Of a DNA stretch of 64,000 nucleotides, positions 55,792 to 63,713 are shown piece by piece. Each line of letters opens with the position of its first letter. Positions within the stretch are counted from its first letter, which is position 1. The notes under the pieces were generated by a model. That model saw only the letters and a program-made list of their open reading frames with translations, searched no databases and was not told where the DNA came from. Origin of the DNA: Psychroserpens damuponensis (GTDB taxonomy: Bacteria > Bacteroidota > Bacteroidia > Flavobacteriales > Flavobacteriaceae). The stretch lies in NCBI RefSeq assembly GCF_000826655.1, contig NZ_JXJO01000024.1, forward strand, positions 310,001 to 374,000, read 5' to 3'. Made by a program: the position numbers and the translations under genes.

Positions 55792-56127
55792 CTAACTAAT
55801 AAAATTAAGAGATAAAGGGTATTTTGGTGATTCTCCATGACTTGCTCTAATGGCATTCATAATTGGAAATATAAACGATACTAAGCATAAGGCTAATAAC
55901 CCAAAAATGCCTACAATTACAAATACCAACGGAATACATATAATACTATATACCAATAAACTTAGTTGGAAATTCACAATATTTTTTCCTTGTTCATCCA
56001 TGTTATAGACGTTCTCTTTTTGTGATGCCCAAATAACTAAAGGCACTATGAGTCCGCCAAATCCAGTAATAAACGTGAGTAATTGACTTAAATGCGTAAT
56101 TACTAAAAGTTGATTGTCTTGTCTCAT
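55792..56127 (-). CDS. DUF4870 membrane protein
   Basis: 111 residues with three membrane segments. LTFITGFGGLIVPLVIWASQKE and MDEQGKNIVNFQLSLLVY are the DUF4870 (Tic20-like) signature. Function unknown. Confidence 0.85.
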   Translation of the reverse strand: MRQDNQLLVITHLSQLLTFITGFGGLIVPLVIWASQKENVYNMDEQGKNIVNFQLSLLVYSIICIPLVFVIVGIFGLLALCLVSFIFPIMNAIRASHGESPKYPLSLNFIS

Positions 56128-56242
56128 GATGTTTTGAATTTGATTGATTACCTATAGGACGCGATCAGTATCAAAACGTTACATTAAAATTGTATTATTT
56201 TAAAAATCACTAAAACAACCTGATTTTAAGAGGTTTTCTCTC

Positions 56243-56407
56243 CTAAATTTTAGGATCTACATCTATGTCTGATTCTATTTCTTTTTTACCACTACTTGAC
56301 ATAGCTTTTATTAAAAATCCAACTAGCGCTAAACAGACAATAGCAAAAACAACAACCATTACTATGGTTACATTAGAATCGTATAAAGCAATACTTTGAA
56401 ACATCAT
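56243..56407 (-). CDS. 54-residue single-helix membrane protein
   Basis: A short open frame (ATG 56407, TAG at 56245-56243) reads MMFQSIALYDSNVTIVMVVV, then a hydrophobic stretch FAIVCLALVGFLIKA and a charged tail (SSGKKEIESDIDVDPKI). One transmembrane helix, coding-like composition, and it fills an otherwise empty 412-base gap. No family recognised. Confidence 0.5.
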   Translation of the reverse strand: MMFQSIALYDSNVTIVMVVVFAIVCLALVGFLIKAMSSSGKKEIESDIDVDPKI

Positions 56408-56539
56408 AAATTTAATTTAAGGTTATAAATTTACAACGCTTCGTCTAAAAAAAACATGACAAATATCAGGTGTGTCTTTTTTATTTATAAAATATAATAG
56501 GTTGTAATAAACAGTTAAGCACGACCAAGCTTAACAGAT

Positions 56540-57127
56540 TTAAGTTTTGTGATGTAATTTAAAAAACAACTCTTTACCACGTCTGCTCTCTATAGAATTA
56601 TAGCATTTTTCTAGGATTTGAATCTCAAAAACAGGTTCAAATAAATTTGAATACACAGCCTTATTTCCTCCAAAAGGTGGACCTTGTTTATCTAAAGGCA
56701 ATATAAACAACACACCAACAAGTGTTCCTTTATTAGCTAATAGCGATTGCATTTTTAACACATATTCATTTCTAAGATTTGGCTGTAAGGCGCAAAAAAA
56801 AGTTTGTTCTATTATTAGATCGAACGTTAGATCTAATTCAAAAAAATTACAATGCATTAAATGAGCCTGAGGAAACTGAGGCACTCTTAATTTTAAATTT
56901 TGCAATGCTGTAGCAGATAAATCAACGACATATACATTTGTAAATCCGTTATTAAAGAGATATTCAGCTTCATAGGAGTTGCCACCTCCTGGAATTAAAA
57001 TACGTATCGATTTATTTGTTAATTGATCAATAAAAGTTTTAATGGGAGGAGAAATTTCGCCTAAATCCCAACGATCGTCATTGTTTTTGTATCGATTATC
57101 CCAATATGAAGCATCAAGATTTTCCAT
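56540..57127 (-). CDS. TPMT-family SAM-dependent methyltransferase
   Basis: 195 residues. YWDNRYKNNDDRWDLGEISPP at the start, SAM motif ILIPGGGNSYEAEYLF (about 43-58), VYVVDLSATAL, and IEQTFFCALQP are those of thiopurine-methyltransferase-like proteins. Substrates are probably thiols or chalcogen compounds, in line with its direct coupling (zero spacing) to a TauE/SafE permease. Confidence 0.85.
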   Translation of the reverse strand: MENLDASYWDNRYKNNDDRWDLGEISPPIKTFIDQLTNKSIRILIPGGGNSYEAEYLFNNGFTNVYVVDLSATALQNLKLRVPQFPQAHLMHCNFFELDLTFDLIIEQTFFCALQPNLRNEYVLKMQSLLANKGTLVGVLFILPLDKQGPPFGGNKAVYSNLFEPVFEIQILEKCYNSIESRRGKELFFKLHHKT

Positions 57128-57925
57128 TTAAGCCAGCTCTTTAAAAAGGATATAAATACCCATGATTAATACAAAAAAGCCAAATCCTTTCTTTAATTTT
57201 TTTCCGTCGATAAAATTAGACAGGTAGCTACCTACAAAAATACCAACTACAGATATAGCTGTAAAAGTTAATAGAAACGTCCAATCTATACTTAGGTTTT
57301 CTACATCACCAATAAAACCTATTAATGATTTTATGGCTATAATTAAAAGTGATGTTGCCACAGCTTTTTTCATTGGTAATTTGGCAAGTAAAACTAAAGC
57401 CGGAATGATTAAAAAGCCACCTCCTGCTCCAACGAGACCTGTTAAAACACCAACAACAAGACCTTCTAACGTAATTAATGGGTAATTAAATGTTACAACT
57501 TCGGAAATGTGCTTGGTATTCTTTTTTGTCTTTATCATCGAGATAGATGCTAATAGCATAATGATAGCAAAAAATACCATGATAGCGATATCTTTTGTAA
57601 GTGTAAAGTTTCCGAAGGTATATAGCTCATTAGGTATGGCTGGCACTACAAATTTTCTAGTTATATAAACGGCAATGAATGCAGGAATTGCAAACACAAA
57701 AGCAGTTTTAAAATCTACTAGACCTTTTTTTATGTTTTGAAACACACCAAAAGCAGAAGACACACCAACTACAAAAAGCGAATATGCTGTAGCTGTCACT
57801 GGGTTTATAGCTAATAAATATACCAAAATAGGAACCGTTAAAATAGAGCCTCCTCCTCCAATAAGTCCTAAAACGACACCAATGATGAGTGCTCCAAAAT
57901 ACCCTAAAATTTGCGTGAGATCCAT
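57128..57925 (-). CDS. TauE/SafE-family permease (TSUP)
   Basis: 265 residues from ATG 57925. Eight to nine membrane segments in two repeats, each with a glycine-rich signature: VLGLIGGGGSILTVP (about 17-31) and LTGLVGAGGGFLIIP. TSUP carriers export sulfite, sulfoacetate or related anions. A Crp/Fnr-like site and a -7 box lie just upstream; the methyltransferase is directly downstream. Confidence 0.9.
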   Translation of the reverse strand: MDLTQILGYFGALIIGVVLGLIGGGGSILTVPILVYLLAINPVTATAYSLFVVGVSSAFGVFQNIKKGLVDFKTAFVFAIPAFIAVYITRKFVVPAIPNELYTFGNFTLTKDIAIMVFFAIIMLLASISMIKTKKNTKHISEVVTFNYPLITLEGLVVGVLTGLVGAGGGFLIIPALVLLAKLPMKKAVATSLLIIAIKSLIGFIGDVENLSIDWTFLLTFTAISVVGIFVGSYLSNFIDGKKLKKGFGFFVLIMGIYILFKELA

Positions 57926-57940
57926 AGTTGTAATTTCCTT

Positions 57941-57948
57941 CAAAATTA
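57941..57948 (-). promoter_or_regulatory. -7 box for the TSUP operon
   Basis: TAATTTTG on the minus strand, 15 nt before ATG 57925. There is no TTG at -33, consistent with an activator-dependent promoter. Confidence 0.6.
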
Positions 57949-57970
57949 AGACCTTTTTTAAAGGTATTAA

Positions 57971-57984
57971 GTAACCAAAGTTAC
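57971..57984. promoter_or_regulatory. Crp/Fnr-like binding site
   Basis: GTAAC-CAAA-GTTAC, perfect 5-bp arms with the 4-base spacer usual for Crp/Fnr proteins. Its centre is about 41 bases upstream of the start site predicted from the -7 box, the class II activator position. Confidence 0.55.
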
Positions 57985-58285
57985 ATTATATAAAATTGAA
58001 TTAGGGTATGTATTAACGGAGTTTATGATTAACTTTTTTAATTACAAAAACATGTAATGAATTCACAAAGAAACAGCAAATTATAACCCATGAGAACATC
58101 AAACTAATTAGGACAGTATTATAAATAACTAATAAAATGCCTATGCTTTAAACTATATTTATTTTAGAATTTAGTTCTAGCTCACATACTAAGAGTACTA
58201 TATTAACTTCCTTTTTATTTTAATTTATTAAATTAGTTACGTACAAAGATGTTACGCGTATTTTTATTCTTCATACAGCCTATAA
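57985..58285. other. AT-rich intergenic region
   Basis: No supported gene, terminator or recognised RNA between the TSUP regulatory site and the MORN-like gene. Confidence 0.5.
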
Positions 58286-58828
58286 ATGACACAACTTACA
58301 TCAATTTTAGCTCTATTATTTAGTGCATTAGTATTTGCTCAACATACTGAGAATTTTAATACAATAGCGTCTCAAATAAAACCATACACAACAGAACTCG
58401 TTGATCTTAAATTTAAAAACGGTAATCAAAAAGAAAAAGGAATACTTAACGTATTTCAAATTGATAATTATCAATACACGTTTCCAACAGGAGTTTTTAA
58501 AGAATATTATAAAAGTGGTGAATTATTTACGGAAGCCAATTTTGATGCATTTGGCAACGCTTTGTATTGGAAATGCTATGATAAAGATGGCACTTTAGTG
58601 ATTGATTCTAAAACAATAAAAATAGATACGAATGCTCAAAACCTTAAGCAATTATTAGATTTGGGTAAATTTATTGAAGTGGTCACCTATGAGAAAGAAT
58701 TTAGATATTCATATAAACTTTGTAAATGGTATCTATTTTCTGAAGGTCAAAGGTTAAATAACAAAAAAACCGGAAATTGGAAAAAGTATCATGACAATGG
58801 CGCTTTAAAAAAGGAAACTGATTTTTAA
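58286..58828 (+). CDS. secreted MORN-like / YwqK-type repeat protein
   Basis: 180 residues with a signal peptide ending LVFAQ. Two recognisable repeats of the MORN-variant type: GVFKEYYKSGELFTEANFD (about 72-90) and GNWKKYHDNGALKKETDF at the very end. These repeats are often labelled as YwqK-family antitoxin in Bacteroidota, but nothing here indicates a toxin partner; an envelope role is more likely. One CTTCGGAAA motif follows its stop immediately. Confidence 0.65.
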   Translation: MTQLTSILALLFSALVFAQHTENFNTIASQIKPYTTELVDLKFKNGNQKEKGILNVFQIDNYQYTFPTGVFKEYYKSGELFTEANFDAFGNALYWKCYDKDGTLVIDSKTIKIDTNAQNLKQLLDLGKFIEVVTYEKEFRYSYKLCKWYLFSEGQRLNNKKTGNWKKYHDNGALKKETDF

Positions 58829-58844
58829 AATTTCCGAAGAAAAA

Positions 58845-59855
58845 CTATTTTGTTGTCCCTCTTAAAATAAGATTTGCTTTAATCGTTTTAGTAATATTTT
58901 TTTGATCAGACGATTTATTATTTAATTTTTCAATAAGCATTTCTACTGATGCTTTACCAATATCTAAAGTATGTTGAGAAACGGTTGACAACTTTGGGTC
59001 TGTAAACTGAAGTACATTCTCATCTGAAAACCCAATAACAGACAAGTCTTTTGGGACATTAATATTGAGTTTTATAGCTTTTTGTAATGCAATAACACCT
59101 GTTGTATTATCGATACCTACTATGCCATCAATATCTCTATTATTTGTTAATAAAGCCTCGATTTTATTTTCAATAGATTCATCATGAGAAATTGTAATAC
59201 AACGCGGTTCGGCTGTATATGTTTTGTCTTCGTTAAGAGCTTTTAAATAGCCTTTAACTCTTAATTTACCTACACTTAAATCATCAATACGACTAATTAA
59301 TACGATGTTTTTTCTACCTTCAGAAAGGAGATGATTTGTAGCTTGGAAAGCAGCACCAGTATCATCAATTATTACTTTATCGCAATCGATATCCTCTGAA
59401 ACTCTGTCAAATAAAACAATTGGAATATTTTGATTCAAAATAGAATTGATATGGTCTACTTTATTGGCCACTTGAGTTTCTTCGGCAATAGACATGATAA
59501 AGCCGTCAACACTTCCGTTAGATAATAATTGTAGACTATCATTTTCTTTAGATTGAAGTTCGTTAGATAAACATGTAATAATTTGATACCCTTGCTTTGC
59601 AGCTTCTTGCTCAATTGCAAATAAAGCTTTAGCAAAAAAGTGATTTAAAATATCTGGTATTATAACACCAATAGTATTGGCCTTACTGCTTTTTAAACTA
59701 ACAGCTAAACGGTTAGGCTTGTAGTTTAAAAACTTGGCCAAAGCCTTAACACGTTCTATCGTATCTGGACTAATTTCTTCGCTATCATGTAAGGCTTTAG
59801 AAACCGTTGATATTGAAACGTTAAGTTGTTCTGCTAAGTGTTTTAATGTGACCAT
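58845..59855 (-). CDS. LacI-family transcriptional regulator
   Basis: 336 residues. N-terminal LacI HTH: TLKHLAEQLNVSISTVSKAL and the hinge NYKPNRLAVSLKSSK. The periplasmic-binding-like core follows (IGVIIPDILNHFFAKAL, GIDNTTGVIALQKA, SVIGFSDENVLQFTDP). LacI proteins usually control nearby sugar genes, but the neighbours are a MORN-like protein and a decayed gene, so its targets lie elsewhere or were lost. Confidence 0.9.
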   Translation of the reverse strand: MVTLKHLAEQLNVSISTVSKALHDSEEISPDTIERVKALAKFLNYKPNRLAVSLKSSKANTIGVIIPDILNHFFAKALFAIEQEAAKQGYQIITCLSNELQSKENDSLQLLSNGSVDGFIMSIAEETQVANKVDHINSILNQNIPIVLFDRVSEDIDCDKVIIDDTGAAFQATNHLLSEGRKNIVLISRIDDLSVGKLRVKGYLKALNEDKTYTAEPRCITISHDESIENKIEALLTNNRDIDGIVGIDNTTGVIALQKAIKLNINVPKDLSVIGFSDENVLQFTDPKLSTVSQHTLDIGKASVEMLIEKLNNKSSDQKNITKTIKANLILRGTTK

Positions 59856-59899
59856 TTCTTAAAATAAATAGGGTTTACAATGATTGTTTTATATCACTA

Positions 59900-60088
59900 T
59901 TATTTTGATAATTGTTGCATCGCTTTATTACTAGTTTCAATTGGTAATTTACAAGCACCATTTTCACAAACATAAATATAAGTATCCTCTTCAATAAATT
60001 TACGTTCTATGATAGATAATTTGCTTTCTGTTGTAGATCTAGCAATTAAAATATTAAGCCAATAGTAATTGTTTAATTCGTTGAGTTT
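59900..60088 (-). pseudogene. 3' remnant of a DUF255 thioredoxin-domain (YyaL-type) gene
   Basis: 62 codons without a start read KLNELNNYYWLNILIARST, then ESKLSIIERKFIEEDTYIYV, then CENGACKLPIETSNKAMQQL before the stop at 59902-59900. This is the typical C-terminal end of DUF255 / YyaL-like proteins (LIA-S then Y-VCEN-xCKLP). The codon just upstream is TAA, and the other ~600 residues expected for the family are absent. So the gene was deleted down to its tail. Confidence 0.65.
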
Positions 60089-60464
60089 TTATAAAGCATC
60101 AATTACAGAAACTACAACTTTATAATATGACTTATAAAAATTCAAATATAATGAAAGCCACTTTATATATGCAGATAGTGTAAAGATTAAACTTTAAATA
60201 GTTGGTCCTGTAAATTTTTGAATCTAAAACTGTATGCTTTCTTTGAGACGTTATGCTATCCATGTGTTTTAATAGTTTCCTACTAATCTATATAAATACG
60301 ACTCACCTATATTTTATTTACAACCTTATAAAAACTACCCTTAATTTACTAAAAGTAAGACCATTAGTCTCTTTTTAGTGTAAACTCATTAATGATGCTG
60401 TTGAAGATGGAACTTAATTACTTTTTGTAATAAGAAATACAACCCGATTATATATAACTAACTC
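60089..60464. other. intergenic region beyond the DUF255 remnant
   Basis: AT-rich, stop-rich in all frames. No gene, promoter or repeat that I can support; it may be the decayed remainder of the lost gene. Confidence 0.4.
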
Positions 60465-60878
60465 TTAACAGGTTCTAAATTTTTCCATCACATTATTAAT
60501 GGCATAACTAGTTAAAGGTTTATTTATAAAACCAGTACAAGACTTCTCTTGTTTTACTTTTTGCAGATCTATGGGATTTGCTGATGATGAAAGCATATAT
60601 ATTTTTATTGGAATCTCTTTTTTTATATTTAACTTATTAAACTTATCAATAAATTGAAATCCATTCATCAAAGGCATATTGATATCTAAAAAAATAACAT
60701 CTGGAGCGTTTCGCATGTGACATGATGTAAGGTCTTCTAAATTTTTTAAATAATCAATTGCATCACTTGCGTTAGTAAAAGTAATGATATTAGTAGGCAC
60801 AGCTTCTTTCTCTATCATTTTTTGATTGATAAATAAATCAATAGCATTATCGTCAATTAATAAGAACTTTAGAGCCAC
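60465..60878 (-). CDS. single-domain response regulator
   Basis: 137 residues, receiver domain only: acidic pair D9/D10 (LLIDDNAID), phospho-acceptor D65 in IFLDINMP, Ser97-99 in YMLSSSAN, and K120 in INKPL. No output domain, so it acts by protein contact or as a relay. It is 17 bases downstream of the histidine kinase and is the last gene of the operon. Confidence 0.9.
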   Translation of the reverse strand: MALKFLLIDDNAIDLFINQKMIEKEAVPTNIITFTNASDAIDYLKNLEDLTSCHMRNAPDVIFLDINMPLMNGFQFIDKFNKLNIKKEIPIKIYMLSSSANPIDLQKVKQEKSCTGFINKPLTSYAINNVMEKFRTC

Positions 60879-60895
60879 AATAATTGGTTTTATTA

Positions 60896-62731
60896 TTAAT
60901 AATTTGGCAAATGTATTTCAAAGCAAGTACCAATATTTAATTCACTGCTTACCGAAATTGATCCATCCAAACCATCTACTATATTTTTAACTATGTATAA
61001 GCCAATACCATTTCCAGGCGTATTTTCATTATTAGACCTATAGTATAAATCAAATATTTTATCAATACATTTTAAATTAATACCTTTTCCATTATCACGA
61101 ACTATTATAGAGACGTCGTCTATTTTAGTTTTTACAGTGATGTCAATACATGGTGTATGCGCATCTGTTTGTTTATTAGAGTATTTTATTGCATTATGTA
61201 TTAAGTTTTGAAATATAGAGTGCATTAATTTTGGTTTTGACGTAAAGACTTTATGATCATCAATACTTATTTTAAAATCAATACACTCAAAATTAGTTGC
61301 ATTACTTAATGTTTTCAATACATCATTTACAATGTCATTGAAATCTATGGTTTTGTATTCATAATTTTTAGCTAACACCATCGACGCTTCTGATAAATTA
61401 TTTGACAACACGCGACCACTATCAATAGTTTCACTCAACATATCTATTAAAACTTGAGCTTTTTCTTTGTTTTTTTCTTCTTTTAGTAAATTTAGCAGAC
61501 CTTGAGCTGAAGCAAATGGCGCTTTTAGGTCATGAGCTGATCGATATAAAAACTGTTCTAAATCTTTAGTTTTTTGTTTTAATTTATTTTGCAACGATTT
61601 ACGTTTAGAAATGTCATGCATCATAGCACAATAAGATGTTTTTTTATTCACCCTTATACTGCTTAATGCAAACTCTACTGGAAATTCTTCTCCATTTTTT
61701 CTAACACATTGTAACTCTATGATATCACTATTTATATTGTTTTTTATTTTTTTTACGGCTTTTACAAACGCTGTGATATTTGATTCTCTATAGCTTAAAG
61801 AGGTTAAAATAGTTAGTGGTCGCCCTAATATTTCTGATTCAGAATAGCCAAATGCTAATTTTGCACCTTTATTCCATTCACGAATTTTACCTTTATCATC
61901 GGCAACAACTATTATTCCTACATTAATTGATTTATATATTAATCTATATTTAGCTTCTCTATCGCGCTCCTCTTTACTTATACCTTTATAATTTGTAATA
62001 TCATGAATACAAACAGTTGCTGATGTCAGGCCTCCAAAATCAGTAAAAACAGGAGAGATTATTGATGAAAAGAATAGTTTTCTTCCGTCTTCATCAAAAT
62101 CAAAAAACTCAAATTGTTTTGAAATTTTGTTTTTAAAAACTTCGTCTACATTCTTTTTAAAAATATCGTAACTATTTGATCCAATATGATCGTATATATA
62201 GGTATCTATAAGGTTCTCCTTTTCTTGGTTGCAATAACTTTTATTGGTATTTAATATTTTACCATATTTAGTAATAGAAAACACGTGCATTGGCATATTT
62301 TCTAAAAACACATTACTCCTGTAGTCACTTTCTTTAAGCCTAACCTTTTCAGCATGTAATCTTGTAACGTCTTTTGATACAATCACATACATCAAAGTAT
62401 TATCTTTTTTCATTGGAACAATAATAGTGTCTAATGTAATTGGTTTTCCATTAGATTTTTTTGTAGCCAATATACCAGTCCATTTATGTCCTGCCTTTAT
62501 AGTTTTCCATAGGTTTTTATAGAGGGCTTCTATATGAATAGGTGATTTTAAAAGATCAAGTGTTTCTCCTAAAAGTTCACTTTCAGTATATTCTAAAGTA
62601 TCACAAAAAAGAGTATTTACGTATTCTATCCTCCCATAAACATCTATTATTGAGACTATTGAATTATCCTCTATGATACTTAACACATTCTCATTAAGCT
62701 TGCTTAATAAATTATATTTTACTGCTTCCAT
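60896..62731 (-). CDS. multi-PAS sensor histidine kinase
   Basis: 611 residues, no transmembrane segment. Three PAS-like domains (about 12-130, 135-255, 260-380): EDNSIVSIIDVYGRIEYVN, a middle divergent one, and ADDKGKIREWNKGAKLAFGY. Then HisKA with RSAHDLKAPFAS (phospho-acceptor His400) and HATPase_c (NLIHNAIKYSNK, VRDNGKGINLK, GNGIGLYIVKNIVDGL). A cytosolic signal is likely. It overlaps the upstream small-protein gene by 20 bases and is followed by a matching response regulator. Confidence 0.9.
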   Translation of the reverse strand: MEAVKYNLLSKLNENVLSIIEDNSIVSIIDVYGRIEYVNTLFCDTLEYTESELLGETLDLLKSPIHIEALYKNLWKTIKAGHKWTGILATKKSNGKPITLDTIIVPMKKDNTLMYVIVSKDVTRLHAEKVRLKESDYRSNVFLENMPMHVFSITKYGKILNTNKSYCNQEKENLIDTYIYDHIGSNSYDIFKKNVDEVFKNKISKQFEFFDFDEDGRKLFFSSIISPVFTDFGGLTSATVCIHDITNYKGISKEERDREAKYRLIYKSINVGIIVVADDKGKIREWNKGAKLAFGYSESEILGRPLTILTSLSYRESNITAFVKAVKKIKNNINSDIIELQCVRKNGEEFPVEFALSSIRVNKKTSYCAMMHDISKRKSLQNKLKQKTKDLEQFLYRSAHDLKAPFASAQGLLNLLKEEKNKEKAQVLIDMLSETIDSGRVLSNNLSEASMVLAKNYEYKTIDFNDIVNDVLKTLSNATNFECIDFKISIDDHKVFTSKPKLMHSIFQNLIHNAIKYSNKQTDAHTPCIDITVKTKIDDVSIIVRDNGKGINLKCIDKIFDLYYRSNNENTPGNGIGLYIVKNIVDGLDGSISVSSELNIGTCFEIHLPNY

Positions 62732-63134
62732 AGTATATGTTTTTAGTTTCTAAACAAAAATTCTTAGCAGGTTCTAAATCATTGAAGACTTTAAATGGTG
62801 TAATGGGATCATACAATCGTTTGTAAAATGCAATCAATAATTTTACACCCAGTCTATCGATTAAATATGATTCAGAAATTCTTAATTTGATAAGATCTGG
62901 GTTTTTAGCCACTAATTTTGCCGCAGTCATAGAAAACGTACCGCAAGTATCTTTTAAATCTATAAGAAATGGCATCGCTTTACCATCACATAGTGTCGTA
63001 ATAGCTTTAATATATGACATGACATTATCAATATCTAATTTAAAACTTGGATCATTATTACTAAATTCACAATACAGAATCCCAGTATCATCTGTCCAAA
63101 AAATTGCATTTTTAAATCCTATCATTTTGCTCAT
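62712..63134 (-). CDS. SpoIIAA/STAS-like small protein, paralogue 2
   Basis: 140 residues, soluble. Pattern: FKNAIFWTDDTGILYCEFSN, a middle MPFLIDLKDTCGTFSMTAAKL and LGVKLLIAFYKRLYDPITPFKVFNDLEPAKNFC. The order of strands and helices resembles a STAS/SpoIIAA fold of the kind labelled DUF7793 in flavobacteria, as best I recall. It overlaps its paralogue upstream by 4 bases and the kinase gene by 20. Probably an input or partner-switch component of the kinase. Confidence 0.55.
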   Translation of the reverse strand: MSKMIGFKNAIFWTDDTGILYCEFSNNDPSFKLDIDNVMSYIKAITTLCDGKAMPFLIDLKDTCGTFSMTAAKLVAKNPDLIKLRISESYLIDRLGVKLLIAFYKRLYDPITPFKVFNDLEPAKNFCLETKNIYYGSSKI

Positions 63135-63559
63135 ACTAATCTCTGTTTATTAAAATTTTTATAAACTAAGTGCTCATTATTGCAATAGGCTATTGCTCGA
63201 TTAAAATCTTTAAAAATCTTTGTTGGACTTATACGATGTCCAATATTGTGATGAAGAGAAAGTAACATTTTTAAACTACTAGAATGAACCAAAAAAACTC
63301 GAGGTAAATCTAATGTTCTCATTAGTTTACCATTTGACAGAACATTAAATGTTTTTAAAGAGTTAGAATTATTGATTTCTCCAAAACTGATTAGAATAGG
63401 CAAATAACGTCCTTTCGATAAAATAGAAATTGCATTATAAAAGATGTCATCAATATCTACCCATTGATGATTTTTAAAAAAACCAGTATTAAGTTTGCAG
63501 CAAATTACATTTTGGTCTATCCAAAACTTAATGCCATCAAATTGAATTACGTTTCTCAT
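63131..63559 (-). CDS. SpoIIAA/STAS-like small protein, paralogue 1
   Basis: 142 residues, a paralogue of the next gene: FDGIKFWIDQNVICCKLN, LPILISFGEINNSNSLKTFNVL, LKMLLSLHHNIGHRISPTKIFKDFNRAIAYC. Aligned features are F-x-N/G-I-x-FW-x-D near the start, P-x-LI mid-chain and P-x(2,3)-K-F/I-F-x-D/N-x(3)-A near the end. First gene of the leftward signalling operon; a possible sigma-54 promoter and two palindromes lie upstream. Confidence 0.55.
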   Translation of the reverse strand: MRNVIQFDGIKFWIDQNVICCKLNTGFFKNHQWVDIDDIFYNAISILSKGRYLPILISFGEINNSNSLKTFNVLSNGKLMRTLDLPRVFLVHSSSLKMLLSLHHNIGHRISPTKIFKDFNRAIAYCNNEHLVYKNFNKQRLV

Positions 63560-63582
63560 AATTTTTTATTACAAAAACCTAA

Positions 63583-63598
63583 ATCAATTGATATGCCA
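63583..63598 (-). promoter_or_regulatory. possible sigma-54-type promoter
   Basis: On the minus strand TGGCATATCAATTGAT: the -24 TGGC is intact, while the -12 element reads TTGA instead of TTGC. Predicted start about 14 bases before the ATG at 63559. Weak alone, more credible next to a sigma-54 activator gene. Confidence 0.35.
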
Positions 63599-63668
63599 AA
63601 GAAGTACAATAGCACAATATAGTACTAAAAATCAAGTAGTTGTGTTTTTATTTTTGATGTTTAAAAAA

Positions 63669-63698
63669 AAACACTCCACGGTATACCGTGGAGTGTTT
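63669..63698. terminator. 30-bp perfect palindrome, terminator of the sigma-54 activator gene
   Basis: Fifteen-bp arms meet at GGTATACC with no loop; leftward it runs into T8. So it is a terminator for the activator gene, but its core ACGGTATACCGT is repeated 39 bases away, suggesting a second role as a binding site. Confidence 0.7.
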
Positions 63699-63713
63699 AA
63701 AAAAAAATATACA

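Larger units (their letters stand above)
415..58839. repeat. dispersed 8-9-mer CTTCGGAA(A), 29 copies
   Basis: Plus-strand copies begin at 415, 6375, 10488, 15261, 18047, 21563, 22615, 24417, 25504, 35793, 45135, 45509, 48156, 52521, 57499. Minus-strand copies (TTCCGAAG) begin at 2233, 12079, 17278, 18976, 23049, 27330, 28805, 32416, 44168, 48706, 53507, 54071, 57610, 58832. In 26 of 29 the motif continues with another A, and in 15 as CTTCGGAAAT. Sites occur inside genes in both senses and between genes. Confidence 0.85.

Noticed and set aside
58286-58828. Calling the MORN/YwqK-like protein an antitoxin
   Set aside because: The name comes from database labels for this repeat. The protein has a signal peptide and no toxin gene beside it.
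415-58839. CTTCGG motif as UUCG-tetraloop hairpins or terminators
   Set aside because: Only a few sites (21563, 22615, 58832) are flanked by TTT/AAA to make a short stem; the rest have no pairing and lie in both orientations inside genes.
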